Below are positions 1 to 10,344 of a stretch of 64,000 nucleotides of DNA, piece by piece. The DNA is from Batillaria attramentaria (Eukaryota > Mollusca > Gastropoda > Batillariidae). The notes beneath the pieces are model-generated. The model made no database searches, was not told the origin of the DNA, and saw only the letters and a program-made list of their open reading frames with translations. The first letter of the stretch is position 1. Each line of letters opens with the position of its first letter. The position numbers and the translations under genes were made by a program. The stretch is taken from assembly GCA_018292915.2 (NCBI GenBank), contig JACVVK020000088.1, positions 343,501 to 407,500 on the forward strand, written 5' to 3'.

Positions 1-172
1 TCAGTTTCACTGCAGAGCACCTCTTTCATCGGGTCGAAAGCAAGCACTCTTTTTCTGCTTCTAATGCATTTAAGGTGGATACGTTGCATGCCTTGTTTGC
101 GCTGAAGCAACATGATCCCCTTCGATGGTCACTGGAGCAGTATATGGATCTGATGAATTTGACAGTCACTTG
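1..172 (+). CDS. Gene A, exon entering the window (unidentified host gene)
   Basis: This is an open frame from base 3 to a good donor (ACTTG then GTAAGA at 173). It encodes about 56 residues, including AEHLFHRVESKHS and LRWSLEQYMDLMNLTVT. The codons look like ordinary coding sequence, with no stop and no repeat signature, unlike the flanking DNA. It leaves a phase-2 end (two spare bases, TG). I do not recognise the family. I assign it to the same gene as the exons at 11-16 kb because strand and spacing fit, but the phase does not join directly to the exon at 11181, so at least one intervening exon or another acceptor is needed. Confidence 0.6.
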
Positions 173-268
173 GTAAGATACATAAGCATGACTCATTCAT
201 GATTTATTTTACAAAGGCAATTGTACAATTCTGTATTTAATCAAGCTTAAATGTTTGCTATGATTTTT

Positions 269-1018
269 TGCTCACGTGTATAACAAAGTGGGTGTGTGTC
301 CTCCAAAACTTTAACATTGTCATTTTCTCAGAATCTACAAAGAGCAGAGGCACCAAACTTGGTGTGCTGATAGACAGCAACAAGATCTTTTTAAGTGTAG
401 CCTATTGACTCACAGTCAAGGTTATTAAAGCTGTCTATTTGAAAATTTAACATGGGCATTTTCTTAGAACCTACAGAGACCAGAGGCATTAAACTTGGCA
501 TGATGATAGACATTGATAAGACCTTTACTGATCTGTATTAAATGGCCTGGAGTCAACAAAACTTCAAGAAAAAAAACAACAAAAGTTAACGCTGGCATTT
601 TCTCAGAAACAAACAACAGAGGCACCAAATGTGAGTTGATGATAGACAGCAACAAGACCTTTCCAGGTATACTCTCTAGAATGACCTTGACTAAAAGATC
701 AAGGCCATGAGAACTGTCTGTTGTGAATTTTTACGTTCGCATTTTTGCGAGAAGTACAAACACCAGAGGCATCAAATGTAGTACAGTGTATTATGTTAGA
801 TATTGATAGAACTTTATCACACATCTTATTTGAATGACCTTTAAGCCATACATGCTGTCCATTGGAAACTGTGATATTTCAATTTTATCAGAACCTACGA
901 TCACCAGACACCTGACTTGACATGATGGTAGACATTGATAAGACCTTTACACCCATACTCTCTTGAATGACCTTGACTAATTTCTCAAGTGAGCCAGTAG
1001 GCTTCTGCTTCTCTAGTT
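269..1018 (+). repeat. Half-site repeat family, diverged copy
   Basis: The copy starts with GCTCACGTGTATAACAAAG and ends GTGAGCC...GCTTCTCTAGTT, so it has short inverted ends. Inside are about five diverged copies of a unit of roughly 110-150 bp. Each reads approximately: caaggtcattaaa, ctgtctgttt, cattttctcagaa, a 'cagaggcaccaaacttgg' block, gatagacattgataagac, gaatgaccttgact. Many half-sites (AAGGTCA) are mutated here, so this is an old copy in the first visible intron of gene A. Confidence 0.65.
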
Positions 1019-1640
1019 ATTTTTTTTTGGGGGGGTGCAATGAAATCTGGTGGGGATCTTGTACACTGGATAGTCGGCCCCTTTACCACATGTACTTGAA
1101 CCTGTGTACATGACTGAAATTGTCATACATACATACATGAACACTGTAAGGTAAAATTCAGAGTAGTTGGATTCTAGCTATTTTGCTATGGTGCTTTTAT
1201 TTTGCCTGTCCAATATTCATTGGTTTATACATGTATTACATGTATCTTAAAGGTTATGGCAAGGACTGTGTTGAAATACATGTACTTGGCAGTTGCATGT
1301 GTCACTCTGTAGACAACTGATTTTGCTATAATGGAAGAAGACTTGCCCAAGTTAGGTGTGACATGGTCAGGGGTAGGGATTTTATGGAAGCCTTTGACCA
1401 AGGACCAAGGACCTTTAAAGCCTCAGCATCTGACAATGTACCACCGGGACACATGCACAGATGTGCGTAGGGAGAACAGGCAGTGCGTGTCTACAAACAG
1501 CACACGCACCTGGCAGTGGAATGTAAACATGCCCACATGCAAGAAACAGTGACATCAGTGAATGACATCAAACTATTATTTTGGAATTGCTACATTCTTT
1601 CTAAAGGTGTTGCATGCAATAGTTGTAAAGTTCTGCCTTT
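1019..1640. other. Gene A intron, no feature seen
   Basis: A/T-rich intronic sequence with a short T/G run near 1020. No exon or repeat signature was recognised. Confidence 0.5.
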
Positions 1641-1707
1641 TTCAATTCAATTCAATTCAATTCAATATAACTTTATTGTCTGTCGATGGCAGAAAATTTT
1701 CTTCTGG

Positions 1708-1758
<51 letters not shown>

Positions 1759-1815
1759 ACACACACACATGCACCCCTACATTAATTTATCTAGACATAT
1801 AAATCCATACATATT
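1641..1815 (-). mobile_element. Short retroposon with (AATTG)n tail and CA microsatellite
   Basis: The + strand reads (ATTCA)n, then TATAACTTTATTGTCTGTCG, ATGGCAGAAAATTTTCTTCTGG, a CA run, and TTAATTTATCTAGACATATAA. The same order recurs at 20065-20213 and 61963-62130. Read on the minus strand it ends in an (AATTG)n tail behind ACAATAAAG, so I orient it as a minus-strand SINE-like element. Family not named. Confidence 0.6.
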
Positions 1816-2370
1816 AAACACAGATCCTAAAGTTTTGGGTGTGTTTGTGTGTGTATTGTGTGTTCGTTGTATGTATTTATTACATTAACAGATTAACTTA
1901 CTCGCCTAAATGCACTTTCTCTGCCACACTGTAAAGGATTCTTTCTATGTGCCAGGTTTCAAAAAGCTAACAATCACATTCAAGGAGCACGTTTCCCATC
2001 GGTTATCTGGGATGTTCTGCCCAAGTGTGGGGCCAGCCAAGTGCACCCGCATCTGCATGGTTTCCTGGATGTAGAGAGATACCATGGTATGTAGACATGT
2101 CCAGTTTAATCCTGGTCTTGCTGAATTAATTTGTCTTGTGCTGAAAAAGGCCATTTAGGTAGTCCGGAATATTCCGCTCTCAGCAAGACTAGGATTAAAC
2201 AGTTGTCTTCTCCAGAGCTCATCCTTCTGCAGTGTATCTAGTGTCATTTGATTGACATGTTATGTGTCTTTCATACCAGTAGGTTAGCTGTCATGTAAAC
2301 CTGATAGAGTTTCAGTGATGTATCACTGGCTAGCCTGCGTTTTTCACCTTGTTTCCTGTACACTGTTTTT
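1816..2370. other. Gene A intron, no feature seen
   Basis: Unremarkable intronic sequence. No splice-bounded coding exon or repeat copy could be supported. Confidence 0.5.
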
Positions 2371-2912
2371 GGCTCACTTGCATTATAACAGAGTTAATCT
2401 GTGTAATAACCCTCCATCGTTGGTTCACTTGTTTAACAAAGTGAGTCTATGTATTAACCCTTCAAAACATGCCATTTTGAATGAAAGGTCACTAAAGTAG
2501 TCTGTTTGGAACATTAACAGTGGCATTTTCTCGGAATCTACAAATACCAGAGGCTGTAAACTGTGCATGGTGATAGACATTGATAAGAACTTTACAGACA
2601 TATAGGTCTGTATTCAATGGCATTGGGTCAAGATCAAGGCCATACAAGCTGTTTGTGGAAAACAAACAGTAGAGGCACCAAAACTGGCGTGGTAGACAGT
2701 GATACATGTATGACCTTTCAAAATTGATAAGATCTTTATGATGTCATTTAAATGACCTTGACTCAAGGTCAAGGTCATTAAAACTGTTTGGAAACTTTGT
2801 CATTTTCTCAGAATCTACAAAGAGGCATCAAACTTTGCATGATGATAGGCATTAACACCTTTACCGACATATCTGTTTTTGAATGACCTCGACCTTGAGT
2901 CAAGGCCATTCA
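2371..2912 (+). repeat. Half-site repeat, left part of a copy split by piggyBac-like element
   Basis: It begins GGCTCACTTG and carries four units. One has an intact TGACCTTGACTCAAGGTCA plus a third half-site at 2753-2777. It stops at TTCA (2909-2912) and resumes after TTAA at 10345, so about 7.4 kb was inserted inside this copy. Confidence 0.65.
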
Positions 2913-3000
2913 AAAGTAAAACATTTTCACTAATTCTAGCTATTTTTTAGTAGGGTTAGCAGTTGACTGTATTATTACTGTATTACTGTATTCACCACCA

Positions 3001-3020
3001 CGATCCCATATATGGGATCG
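3001..3020. repeat. 20-bp perfect palindrome
   Basis: CGATCCCATATATGGGATCG is self-complementary over all 20 bases. The 18-bp core recurs at 3350-3367 and 10198-10215, near both ends of the piggyBac-like element. It may be a sub-terminal transposase site. Confidence 0.8.
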
Positions 3021-3349
3021 TACATGTAAACCTCAGCTGTATCCATCTTTGCCTTCCACGCTATTGCGATTCCAAGTTATCAATTCTAGGGAGGCCACAG
3101 AAGATGCTGAAAGTCCTCTGAGACTTGTCTCTCTTAAACGATTGTTTTAGGAGACAGCCATTTGCAATACTACGCGTTTTTTGCTTCAACCATGGAAACA
3201 CCAAGAAGATAAGCAAACAACATTTTCCCTATTTACTTTTGTGATGTACTATAATAATGAAAAAGAAAGGCTATTGCATAATCTAAAATTGTCTCTCTCA
3301 GTTTTTGGATACTGTTTTTTTTTTGTTGTCTGACAGGTGCTAGAAGTTT

Positions 3350-3367
3350 GATCCCATATATGGGATC
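3350..3367. repeat. 18-bp palindrome, second copy
   Basis: GATCCCATATATGGGATC is followed by GTGGTAGTGAGAGGGTAGGG, the inverted counterpart of the sequence to the left of the copy at 10198. Confidence 0.8.
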
Positions 3368-3659
3368 GTGGTAGTGAGAGGGTAGGGGTTTTTACCACAT
3401 AATAAGTATTGATGTAAGGCATTCTGCTCCTCACTGGTTTCTTTATTATACAAATAATCATGGAAAGTTAGACATACTACGCATTATAGCAAGGCAAAGA
3501 ACTGGACAATGACACTTTCCCCCCTCTACACACATCTTATTACCGCAATTTGCCACAAAATACAGTGTATCTGAAATGCTGTTACATTTTCAGACACTTC
3601 AATGTACACGGGGTTTTGAGTATGTTGGAGGATATCACATTTGACCAAGTGAACATTTA

Positions 3660-3853
3660 TGTTGAATGACCTCCCGTCAGTGAGGAGATGGATGAGGACA
3701 GTGGTGGGGAGGACCTCGAGGGTGGAGTACCAGCTAATCTCAACAGAAACCAGCTGCTGGCTGGGGCTGCTGTGGCCGTCCTGACACAGGGCCTATGCTC
3801 AACATATGGCCAAGATGAAGCCTCTGAAGACGTAAATATTCGAGACCCCGGAT
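3660..3853 (+). pseudogene. piggyBac transposase N-terminal remnant
   Basis: The + frame reads PPVSEEMDEDSGGEDLEGG then VPANLNRNQLLAGAAVAVLT, an acidic N-terminus of the kind found in PGBD transposases. It is cut at 3854 by the LINE insertion, and most of the catalytic core is absent between this piece and the C-terminal remnant, so it cannot encode a working enzyme. The N-terminal assignment is by context with the much clearer C-terminal piece. Confidence 0.4.
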
Positions 3854-3866
3854 GATCTCCGGATGA

Positions 3867-3935
3867 CACCGGCCCCTGTGGTGTAGTGGTTAGCACTTCG
3901 GACTATGGACCGGGAGACCCGGGTTCGATCCCCTG
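3867..3935 (+). promoter_or_regulatory. tRNA-like head with Pol III A and B boxes at LINE 5' end
   Basis: TGGTGTAGTGGTTAGCAC matches a type 2 Pol III A box, and GGGTTCGATCCC matches the B box about 30 bases later. The sequence is closest by eye to tRNA-Gln/Glu (GTGGTTAGCACT...GGAC). A full cloverleaf is not kept: the acceptor strand has no clear partner, so it is not a tRNA gene. The same head is at 30967 and, alone, in the SINE at 19412-19912. Confidence 0.75.
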
Positions 3936-4066
3936 CCGCGGCAAGCGGTTTTTTTTCCTACCTAGGTCGGCTCCCACCCAGAGCGGGTGTGCTATGGGCC
4001 CAATGGGGAGGCTGTTGCCACACAGCCGAGCTTCACCCACTTCACGGGTGCGACTTGATATGAGAC

Positions 4067-4214
4067 GCCGGCACAGTGCACTTATCTTGATGCGGTGTGC
4101 TGGCTTGCGATCCCTGATGACCCCTAGAGCTATGTCAGTGGGAGCGTAGTGCTCCCGGCAGGTTCAACCAAGCTGAACAGGTCTGTGTTGGGTAGGGGAC
4201 TGACCAAAAGTGCA
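4067..4214 (+). ncRNA. Structured LINE leader module (HDV-like nested pseudoknot candidate)
   Basis: Helices seen: GCCGGCACA (4067-4075) with TGTGCTGGC (4096-4104); TGCACTT (4077-4083) with AAGTGCA (4208-4214), which crosses the first helix; TCCC (4111-4114) with GGGA (4196-4199); GACC with GGTC; and the hairpin GGGAGC-gtagt-GCTCCC (4140-4156). A CCAA stretch precedes the distal strand. The same module with different paired bases occurs in the RTE leaders at 43060-43201 and 52898-53043. Structure is seen in the sequence; catalytic activity is inference. Confidence 0.55.
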
Positions 4215-4558
4215 AACTGGGTTAGGGTAGCTGGAGCTCATTAGCTGTGGCAGGCAATCCAGCTAAGTGAAGGGAAAACACTGACAGAAAACCCGGACAG
4301 GACATAGTTGTCAGCCGTGGCAGGCAAGTGTCCTAGGAAAAGAAAAATTCCAAACAAACACCCCCTGTCTCCCAGCAGGGTCACCTGAGGGCAGGAGGGG
4401 CTCTCTACATCCAGCTGAAGGAAGCCCTCCTAGGAGAAGGAAAACTTCAAACTCAAACCAAGCCAACGAAGTCGGAGTGTCGCTGACTATGCCCAGGAGG
4501 ACATAGTGTGGCAACCCGTCAGGGAGACGAGCACACACGCAACCCAGAAAAATGGACT

Positions 4559-7464
4559 ATGCCTCAGATGGATATATCGTTATGGTGTCGTCCCCGTGGA
4601 CCAAAGCCAGGCGGGGACGGTGCCGGGCCCTCAGCCTCAAAGGGGCCCGCCTCAGCGACTGGCGGCTCTGTCGACCTGGGACCCAGGGGGAGGCAGAGTA
4701 GTGCTACTGGTTGTACCACAACCCAAACAACAGCCATAAGGGTTGCACAGTGGAACGCAGAAGGCATCCAGCAGAAGAAACCAGAGTTACAGGCCTTCCT
4801 CAGAGACAAGAAAATCAACGTCATCTGCATCCAAGAGACACACCTAAATGAAGCTCGCAGATTTTTCATCAGGGGCTATGACAGCTTTCGGCGAGACAGA
4901 CCATCTGGACACAAAGGAGGGGTGCTAACCCTTGTCAGACATGGCATCCCAGCTGCTGTGACTGGACAAACCTCAAGCGGGGAGCTTGAATACATCACCA
5001 CCAAAGTCCTGCTGCAGGGTGAGGAACTCCTCATAACCAACTGCTACAGCCCTCCCACTGCAAGCCTGGACCTCCACACCATCCAGCCCGCATCATACAA
5101 TCACCTGATTGTCGGTGACTTCAATGGCCACTCATCCAGCTGGGGATACGACAACTCAGACTACCGTGGGGAAGAAATAGAAGACTGGCTGATTGACAAC
5201 CAGCTGATCTTGATCAACCAGCCTGACGACAAACCATCATACTACTCCAGAGCCTGGAAGAAAACATCTACTCCGGACCTGGCAATGGCAACCGAAGACT
5301 TACAGAAGCAGACCACCAGAGTCGTTAGCGACCAGTTAGGTGGAAGCGACCACCTCCCCATCATCCTACACATTGCAGACAAGAAGGCCAGCACTGACCA
5401 TCACAGGAAGCATGCCAGCTGGAACTTCAAGAGAGCTGACTGGCTGAAGTACCAACACCATGCTGAAGACCTCTGTAACGTCACCTTTACAGAAGACATG
5501 AACACCAACGTGAAGAGGCTGACCGAATCCATCCTCACAGCAGCCAAAAGGTCAATTCCTCGTGGCTTCAGAAAGGACTACAAGCCGTACTGGAGCAAAC
5601 GGTTGGCCACACTCCACCAGCAGCTTTCTGAAGCACGAACCTGTATGGAGCAGAACCCATCCAGTGAGACCACGGCCAGACACAACAACCTAAAAGAGGA
5701 GTTTAACAGTTGCAAGAGGAAAGAACTCCAACAGAGATGGCACGAGAAGACAGCATCACTCAGCATGGTAAAGGACACTGGGAAACTCTGGCGACTCACA
5801 AAGTCACTCAATGAGGACACCACGACCACCAACAGAACCACTGTCCTCAAGGAAGACGACACCCTCTACACAGGCAAAAAAGCTGCAAACCTCCTTGCTG
5901 ACGTCTTTGAGATGGAGAGCACCATCAAAGTCCCACCACAGAGGAAAAAGGAGGTTGCAACCCAGCTGCATAACAGGCTCAAAGAACAAACAACTCCGAC
6001 CACCGCAATGACATCCGATCTCAGCCTGGCAGAACTAAATGATGCCATCAGAAGACTCAAGACCAAGAAAGCCCCTGGCAAAGTCGGAATCTGCAACGAG
6101 ATGATCAAGCATCTTGGGCCAGCTGCCAGGAAGAAACTGCTTGAGCTGTTCAACCAGTCATGGAAAACTGGCATCTTCCCATCAGCATAAGAGGAGGCCA
6201 CTATCATCCCCATAAGGAAAAAGGAAAAAGACCCAGCAAAGAAAACCAGCTACAGACCTATCAGCCTCCTCAGCTGCCTCGGCAAGACTCTTGAACGGAT
6301 GATAAACAAGAGGCTGATGTGGCACCTGGAATCCAACAACCTGATCACCAAAGAACAGACTGCCTTCAGGAAGAACAGGAGTACTGAAGACCAGCTCGTC
6401 TACCTGGCACAGTCCAGGAGAAGAAGAAAGTGGTCGCCACCTTCATCGATCTGTCCAAGGCGTTCGACAAGGTGTGGAAAGACGGCCTTCTCCTGAAACT
6501 ACTGACCGCTGGAATAGCTGGACACATGTTCAACTGGATCAAGAGCTTCCTGTGCCACAGAACCACAAGAGTCAAGCTGGACAGCAGCCTGAGCCACACA
6601 GTCAAGATCAGGGAAGGGGTCCCCCAGGGAGGGGTGATCTCTCCCACTCTCTTCGTTGTCTTCATCAATGACATTTCCAGTAGTCTGTCCAGGCACATCT
6701 CCAGAGCCCTGCATGCTGACGACTTCGCAATGTGAAACGCCTCAGAGTCCACCTCCTCTGCCACAGTCAGAATGCAAGAGGCCCTCAACACCACCTCCAA
6801 ATGGGCAACGGACTGGTGCGTCACCATCAACAGCCAGAAAACAGTAGCCACCTGCTTCTCTCTTTCTAACACCAAGGAGACTCTCAGACTGACCATCAAC
6901 AATCAGCAGATTACCCAGGAAGACACACCAACATACCTTGGAACCAAGCTGGACAAGAAACTGACATGGAACCCCCACATCAGAGAGATGGAGAAAAGGG
7001 CCACAAAAAGACTCTCTCTCATGAAGAAACTGGCTGGCACTAAGTGGGGAGCCAACAGCAGCATCCTGAAGAGATTGTACATAGGGAATGTACGCCCTGT
7101 GATGGAGTATGGAGCAGCAGCGTGGGCCACCGCAGCAAAGAGCAACACCAGCAGGTTGGCCAAGGTGCAGAACGCAGGCATGCGAATCATCACAGGCGGG
7201 CTGAAAACAACACCCGTACACACCCTCGAAACAACTACAGGACTCCATTCTCTTGAGCTACGAAGGGAGGAGAAAGTGCTCACCCAGAGCGAAAAACTGA
7301 AAAGACTAGCCACGCACCCCGCCCACCAGCACCTCCAAGAACACACAAAGAACCGACTGAAAAGAAGCAGCTTCAACCACCTGGTCAAACAGCTGATGAG
7401 AACACACATGGACATCCTGCCATCCACTGAAGAAGAGGGGGCAGGAGCCACTCCAAGCAGCTGA
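4559..7464 (+). pseudogene. LINE polyprotein: AP endonuclease and reverse transcriptase (broken)
   Basis: The first ATG of the long frame is at 4559. Endonuclease motifs: VAQWNAEGIQ, ICIQETHL, VGDFNGH, STPDLA, GGSDHLP. RT motifs: KKAPGKVG, SYRPISLLSCLGKTLE, FIDLSKAFDKVW (motif A), REGVPQGGVISPTLF, and HADDFAM, where Y/FADD is usual. Breaks: TGG to TAA at 6188 after FPSA, a frame change at about 6418, and TGA at 6733-6735 directly after HADDFAM. The last break is shared with copy 2. After the RT the frame runs to TGA at 7462. The copy keeps motif A, which copy 2 has lost. Confidence 0.85.
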
Positions 7465-7596
7465 GGAATGGGACACCAACCTGGAAGGGGTGCTCCTTGT
7501 TACAGATGTTCCAGGAGTGACCAGCAAGGACGACCAGCCACAAGCCACGCTTAGATCCCTCTCACTAGAAATGCTGGATCGGGACTACAACATGTC

Positions 7597-8090
7597 AGTC
7601 TGGACACACGCCTATACTGACGGGTCCGCAGACTCAGCAGTCAGGAATGGAGGAAGCGGGATTCTCATCCGCCACCCAGATGGCCGCACCACAACAAGCT
7701 CCATGCCTGCTGGACGACTATCCACAAACTAAAAGGCTGAAGTCAATGCTCTCCGAGAAGCTGCCAAGCTCATTGGTAGAGAATCCCCCTGCCCACACAC
7801 GTCGTCTTCCTAACTGACTGCAGATCCGTCATCCAAAGCCTGCAGTCACCCAGTGAGCAGCTGGAAAGAGACACACAGCACCTTCTAGCTGCCCTCTCAC
7901 AACAGATGAAGGTTGCCGTACAGTGGATCCCTGCTCACTGTGGTCTCACAGGAAACGAAGAGGCAGACAGACTGGCCAAGTCTGGCAGCAGAAAAGAGCA
8001 ACCCCAGCAGGTAGTCTCCTACACAGAAGCCAAGACTCTGGTAAAACATCAGTACAAGACAATCTGGACGGCGCAACACAATCCCCCATC
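7597..8090 (+). pseudogene. LINE RNase H domain (broken)
   Basis: Motifs of a type I RNase H are present: AYTDGSA (first Asp), a following AEVNAL block (Glu), FLTDC, and VQWIPAHCGLTGNEEADRLA (His and final Asp). TAA replaces a Phe codon at 7730 (copy 2 has TTC), and a frame change lies in the run before CACACACGTCGTC. Downstream 8090-8431 encodes a Cys/His-containing tail in shifted frames. Confidence 0.75.
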
Positions 8091-8500
8091 TAACGACCAG
8101 ATGCCACAGCTCCAGCGTTATGAACAGACCACCATCTTCAGACTACGAACTGGACACTGCAGACTGCGTGCCCACCTGTGCCGCCTGCCGGGCTGTCACA
8201 CTCATCAGACTGTCCGTGCGGAACAGCCCCTCAAACCCCGGAACACATTCTGCAGTCCTGCCCCCTCTTCAAAGAAGCAAGGACACAACACTGGCCGAAC
8301 GGAGCAACACTGGCAGAGAAACTCTGGGGCAGCAAAACAGACCTCTTGAAGACCACTGCTTATATAAAGACCACAAACCTAATCATCTGAGGCGGAGTCC
8401 AGAACAGGGAACGCAGAAGAAGAAGAAAGAAGATCTCCGGATGAGGTCAGACTCAAAAAGGATTTTGTGGTCAAGCAACAAGATGACGGGTGGAGTTGAT

Positions 8501-9484
8501 CTACTACTACTACTACTAAGGCCCACGGCTCCAAGTGGAGCATAGGCTATTGACGACCCTTCGCCATCGCACTCTGTTCTGGGTTACTCTTGCCACTCCA
8601 GTCCAGTTGATCCCCTGCTTGCATAGCTCTGCCTCAGTGTCCCACCTCCAGCTTTTACGAGGCCGGCCTCTCTTCCGTTTCCCCTGCGGGTTCCATGTCA
8701 AGGCTTGACGTGTGATGCTGGATGCTGGCTTCCCGAGGGTGTGTCCAATCCAGCCCCACTTCCTCCGCAGGATTTGCTTGGCCACTGGTTCCTGTCCCGC
8801 TGGCTCCCATAGGATCTTCTCTGGCCATTGGACGTTGAAGATGCGCCTCAGACAGGTGTTGAAAAATGTCTGGATCTTCTGCTGCATCGTCTTTGTTATC
8901 CTCCATGTTTCGCATCCGTAGAGCAGAACTGACTTCACACTGAAGTTGAAGATGCGAAGTTTGGTTCTTGTGCTTATAACTTTTGATGCCCAGATATTCT
9001 TCAGCATGACCATGGCTGCTCTTGCCTTGCCGATTCTGGCTGTGACGTCTCGGTCTGTGCCTCCCTGTCCATCAACCACACTCCCCAGGTAGACAAAACA
9101 CTCCACCTCCCTGATGGGATCTCCACCGACTGTGACTGGTGTGTTGGCAGTGGTGTTGATCTTCATCAGCTCGGTTTTCTTCCTGTTCATCTTGAGCCCT
9201 GTTCCAGCTGATGTGGCTTCCAGGCATGTAGTCTTGTCCTGCATCTGGCTGTGGCTGTGGGACAGGAGCGCCAGGTCGCCTGCAAAGTCGAGGTCATCCA
9301 GCTGCGTCCAGAGTGTCCACTGCATCCCATTTTTCCTGCCTGTTGTGGTGGTCTTCATGATCCAGTCGATGACCAGGAGGAAGAGGAACGGGGACAGCAG
9401 GCATCCCTGGCGGACTCCGGTCTTCACCTCGAAACTTTCTGACAGCTGGCCAGCATGAGCAATCCGGCAGCTCATGTCTTGATA
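8501..9484 (-). mobile_element. 5'-truncated RTE LINE inside piggyBac remnant
   Basis: Flanked by the 10-bp duplication TGGAGTTGAT (8491-8500 and 9485-9494). The minus strand encodes about 320 residues from the RT finger region (VRQGCLLSPFLFLLVIDW) through LDFAGDLALLS, where FADD has changed to FAGD, to the C-terminal KRKRGRPRKSWRWD. It ends in a (AGT)n tail. The family is that of the copies at 23657, 32794 and 40221. The lost catalytic Asp makes it dead. Confidence 0.85.
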
Positions 9485-9766
9485 TGGAGTTGATGGGATA
9501 GACCAAAATGTCAACAAATACTGCACAACCAACCTCACAAAGAAATGGTGGTGGCCGATCTTTGCCTTCTGCTTGGGTGTTTGCATCCAGCAGTTTGGCG
9601 CCTGTACCGAATGACGCAAGAGAGTATTGACAAGACAAATGACTTGCTGGCTGTCCGCTGCACCATTGCAAGAGCCTGCCTCACTCGCAGTCCACTTCAC
9701 TCAACTCCAGGACACCAGAGAGGATTTGCAACATCAAAGCACTGTGTTCTGGAGCAAATCCAGTAA
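9485..9766 (+). pseudogene. piggyBac transposase C-terminal remnant
   Basis: The frame reads GVDGIDQNVNKYCTTNLTKK then WWWPIFAFCLGVCIQQFG. This is the PGBD motif GGVDxxDQ...YR...KWWW. It then continues in another frame as WRLYRMTQESIDKTNDLLAVR. The upstream half of GGVD is on the other side of the RTE insertion (8483-8500), so the RTE landed in this codon run. Confidence 0.8.
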
Positions 9767-10197
9767 GACAGGGGTCGACCATCTCATCCAACCGTTGTCC
9801 TCACAGCTATAATGTGCTTGGTTTTGGAATGAAACACAGCGGAAATGTGGTATTTTGCGGTAATAAGACAACTTGGGGGCAGGTTTTATGTTGCAAAATA
9901 TATGCTGTCAAGTTTATTTACAAGTCCGGTACTCTTATGCTGGATTGCATGAGTTATGTACTACAGTAAACAATCTTCTTTCAATTTCTTCAGTTTTTTT
10001 CAATTTGTTTGGTATATTTTGGTAGTTAGACAGTCATTGTCGAGAAAAGTCAAGTCCAGTTCATTAGTGATGAATGTTTGTTCACCCTGTAAACCTATTT
10101 TGGTAAAATAAATGGTTCAACGTTGAAATGAGTTCCTTCAGTGGTTCATATGATCATGTAAAAAAAAAAAAAAAAAACCCTACCCTCTCGCACCCAC

Positions 10198-10215
10198 GAT
10201 CCCATATATGGGATC
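10198..10215. repeat. 18-bp palindrome, third copy
   Basis: GATCCCATATATGGGATC, preceded by CCCTACCCTCTCGCACCCAC, the inverted form of the sequence after the copy at 3350. Confidence 0.8.
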
Positions 10216-10344
10216 AGAAGATTTTCCACAAAAAGTCAACTTCTAAACAAAAACTTCCAAAATTACTGTTAGATATGTTCCTTTCAGACTAAAAGCAACC
10301 TACTCTAGGAATTTCGTTCGAAAATTTTTTTTGGGTCTAATGGG

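Larger units (their letters stand above)
3867..8431 (+). mobile_element. Full-length I-group LINE with tRNA-like 5' head, copy 1
   Basis: The element is flanked by a perfect 13-bp target duplication GATCTCCGGATGA (3854-3866 and 8432-8444). Order: tRNA-like head (3867-3935), linker, structured leader module (4067-4214), leader, a frame with AP endonuclease and reverse transcriptase, RNase H, and a (GAA)n tail. A second copy lies at 30967-37369. The coding region is broken: TAA at 6188, a frame change near 6418, TGA at 6733 and 7462, and TAA at 7730. RNase H behind RT places it in the I group (I/Nimb-like); the clade needs a tree. Confidence 0.85.
2913..10344 (+). mobile_element. Decayed piggyBac-like DNA transposon carrying two nested LINEs
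   Basis: The interval interrupts the half-site repeat at TTCA/TTAA; TTAA is the piggyBac target. It contains two remnants of a PGBD-type transposase (3660-3853 and 9485-9766). Outer inverted segments share the motif GATCCCATATATGGGATC followed by GTGG(G)TG(A/C)GAGGGTAGGG, in opposite orientations at 3350-3380 and 10176-10215. The exact termini are uncertain: the left end also resembles the DIRS terminus seen at 60600, and the left target copy is TTCA rather than TTAA. A LINE (3867-8431) and an RTE (8501-9484) are inserted within it. Confidence 0.5.

Noticed and set aside
3871..3935. A functional tRNA gene (also at 30970 and, in reverse, 19850-19910)
   Set aside because: A and B boxes are good, but the acceptor strands do not pair, and all three copies are fused to retroposon sequence with target duplications.
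4111..4125. Hammerhead ribozyme core (CTGATGA at 4114-4120)
   Set aside because: No GAAA partner with suitable stems, and the CTGATGA word is not kept in the two RTE modules, which read CAATGA and CCATGA.
6366..6902. Minus-strand long frame inside the LINE
   Set aside because: It mirrors the reverse-transcriptase coding strand; the + strand has all catalytic motifs.
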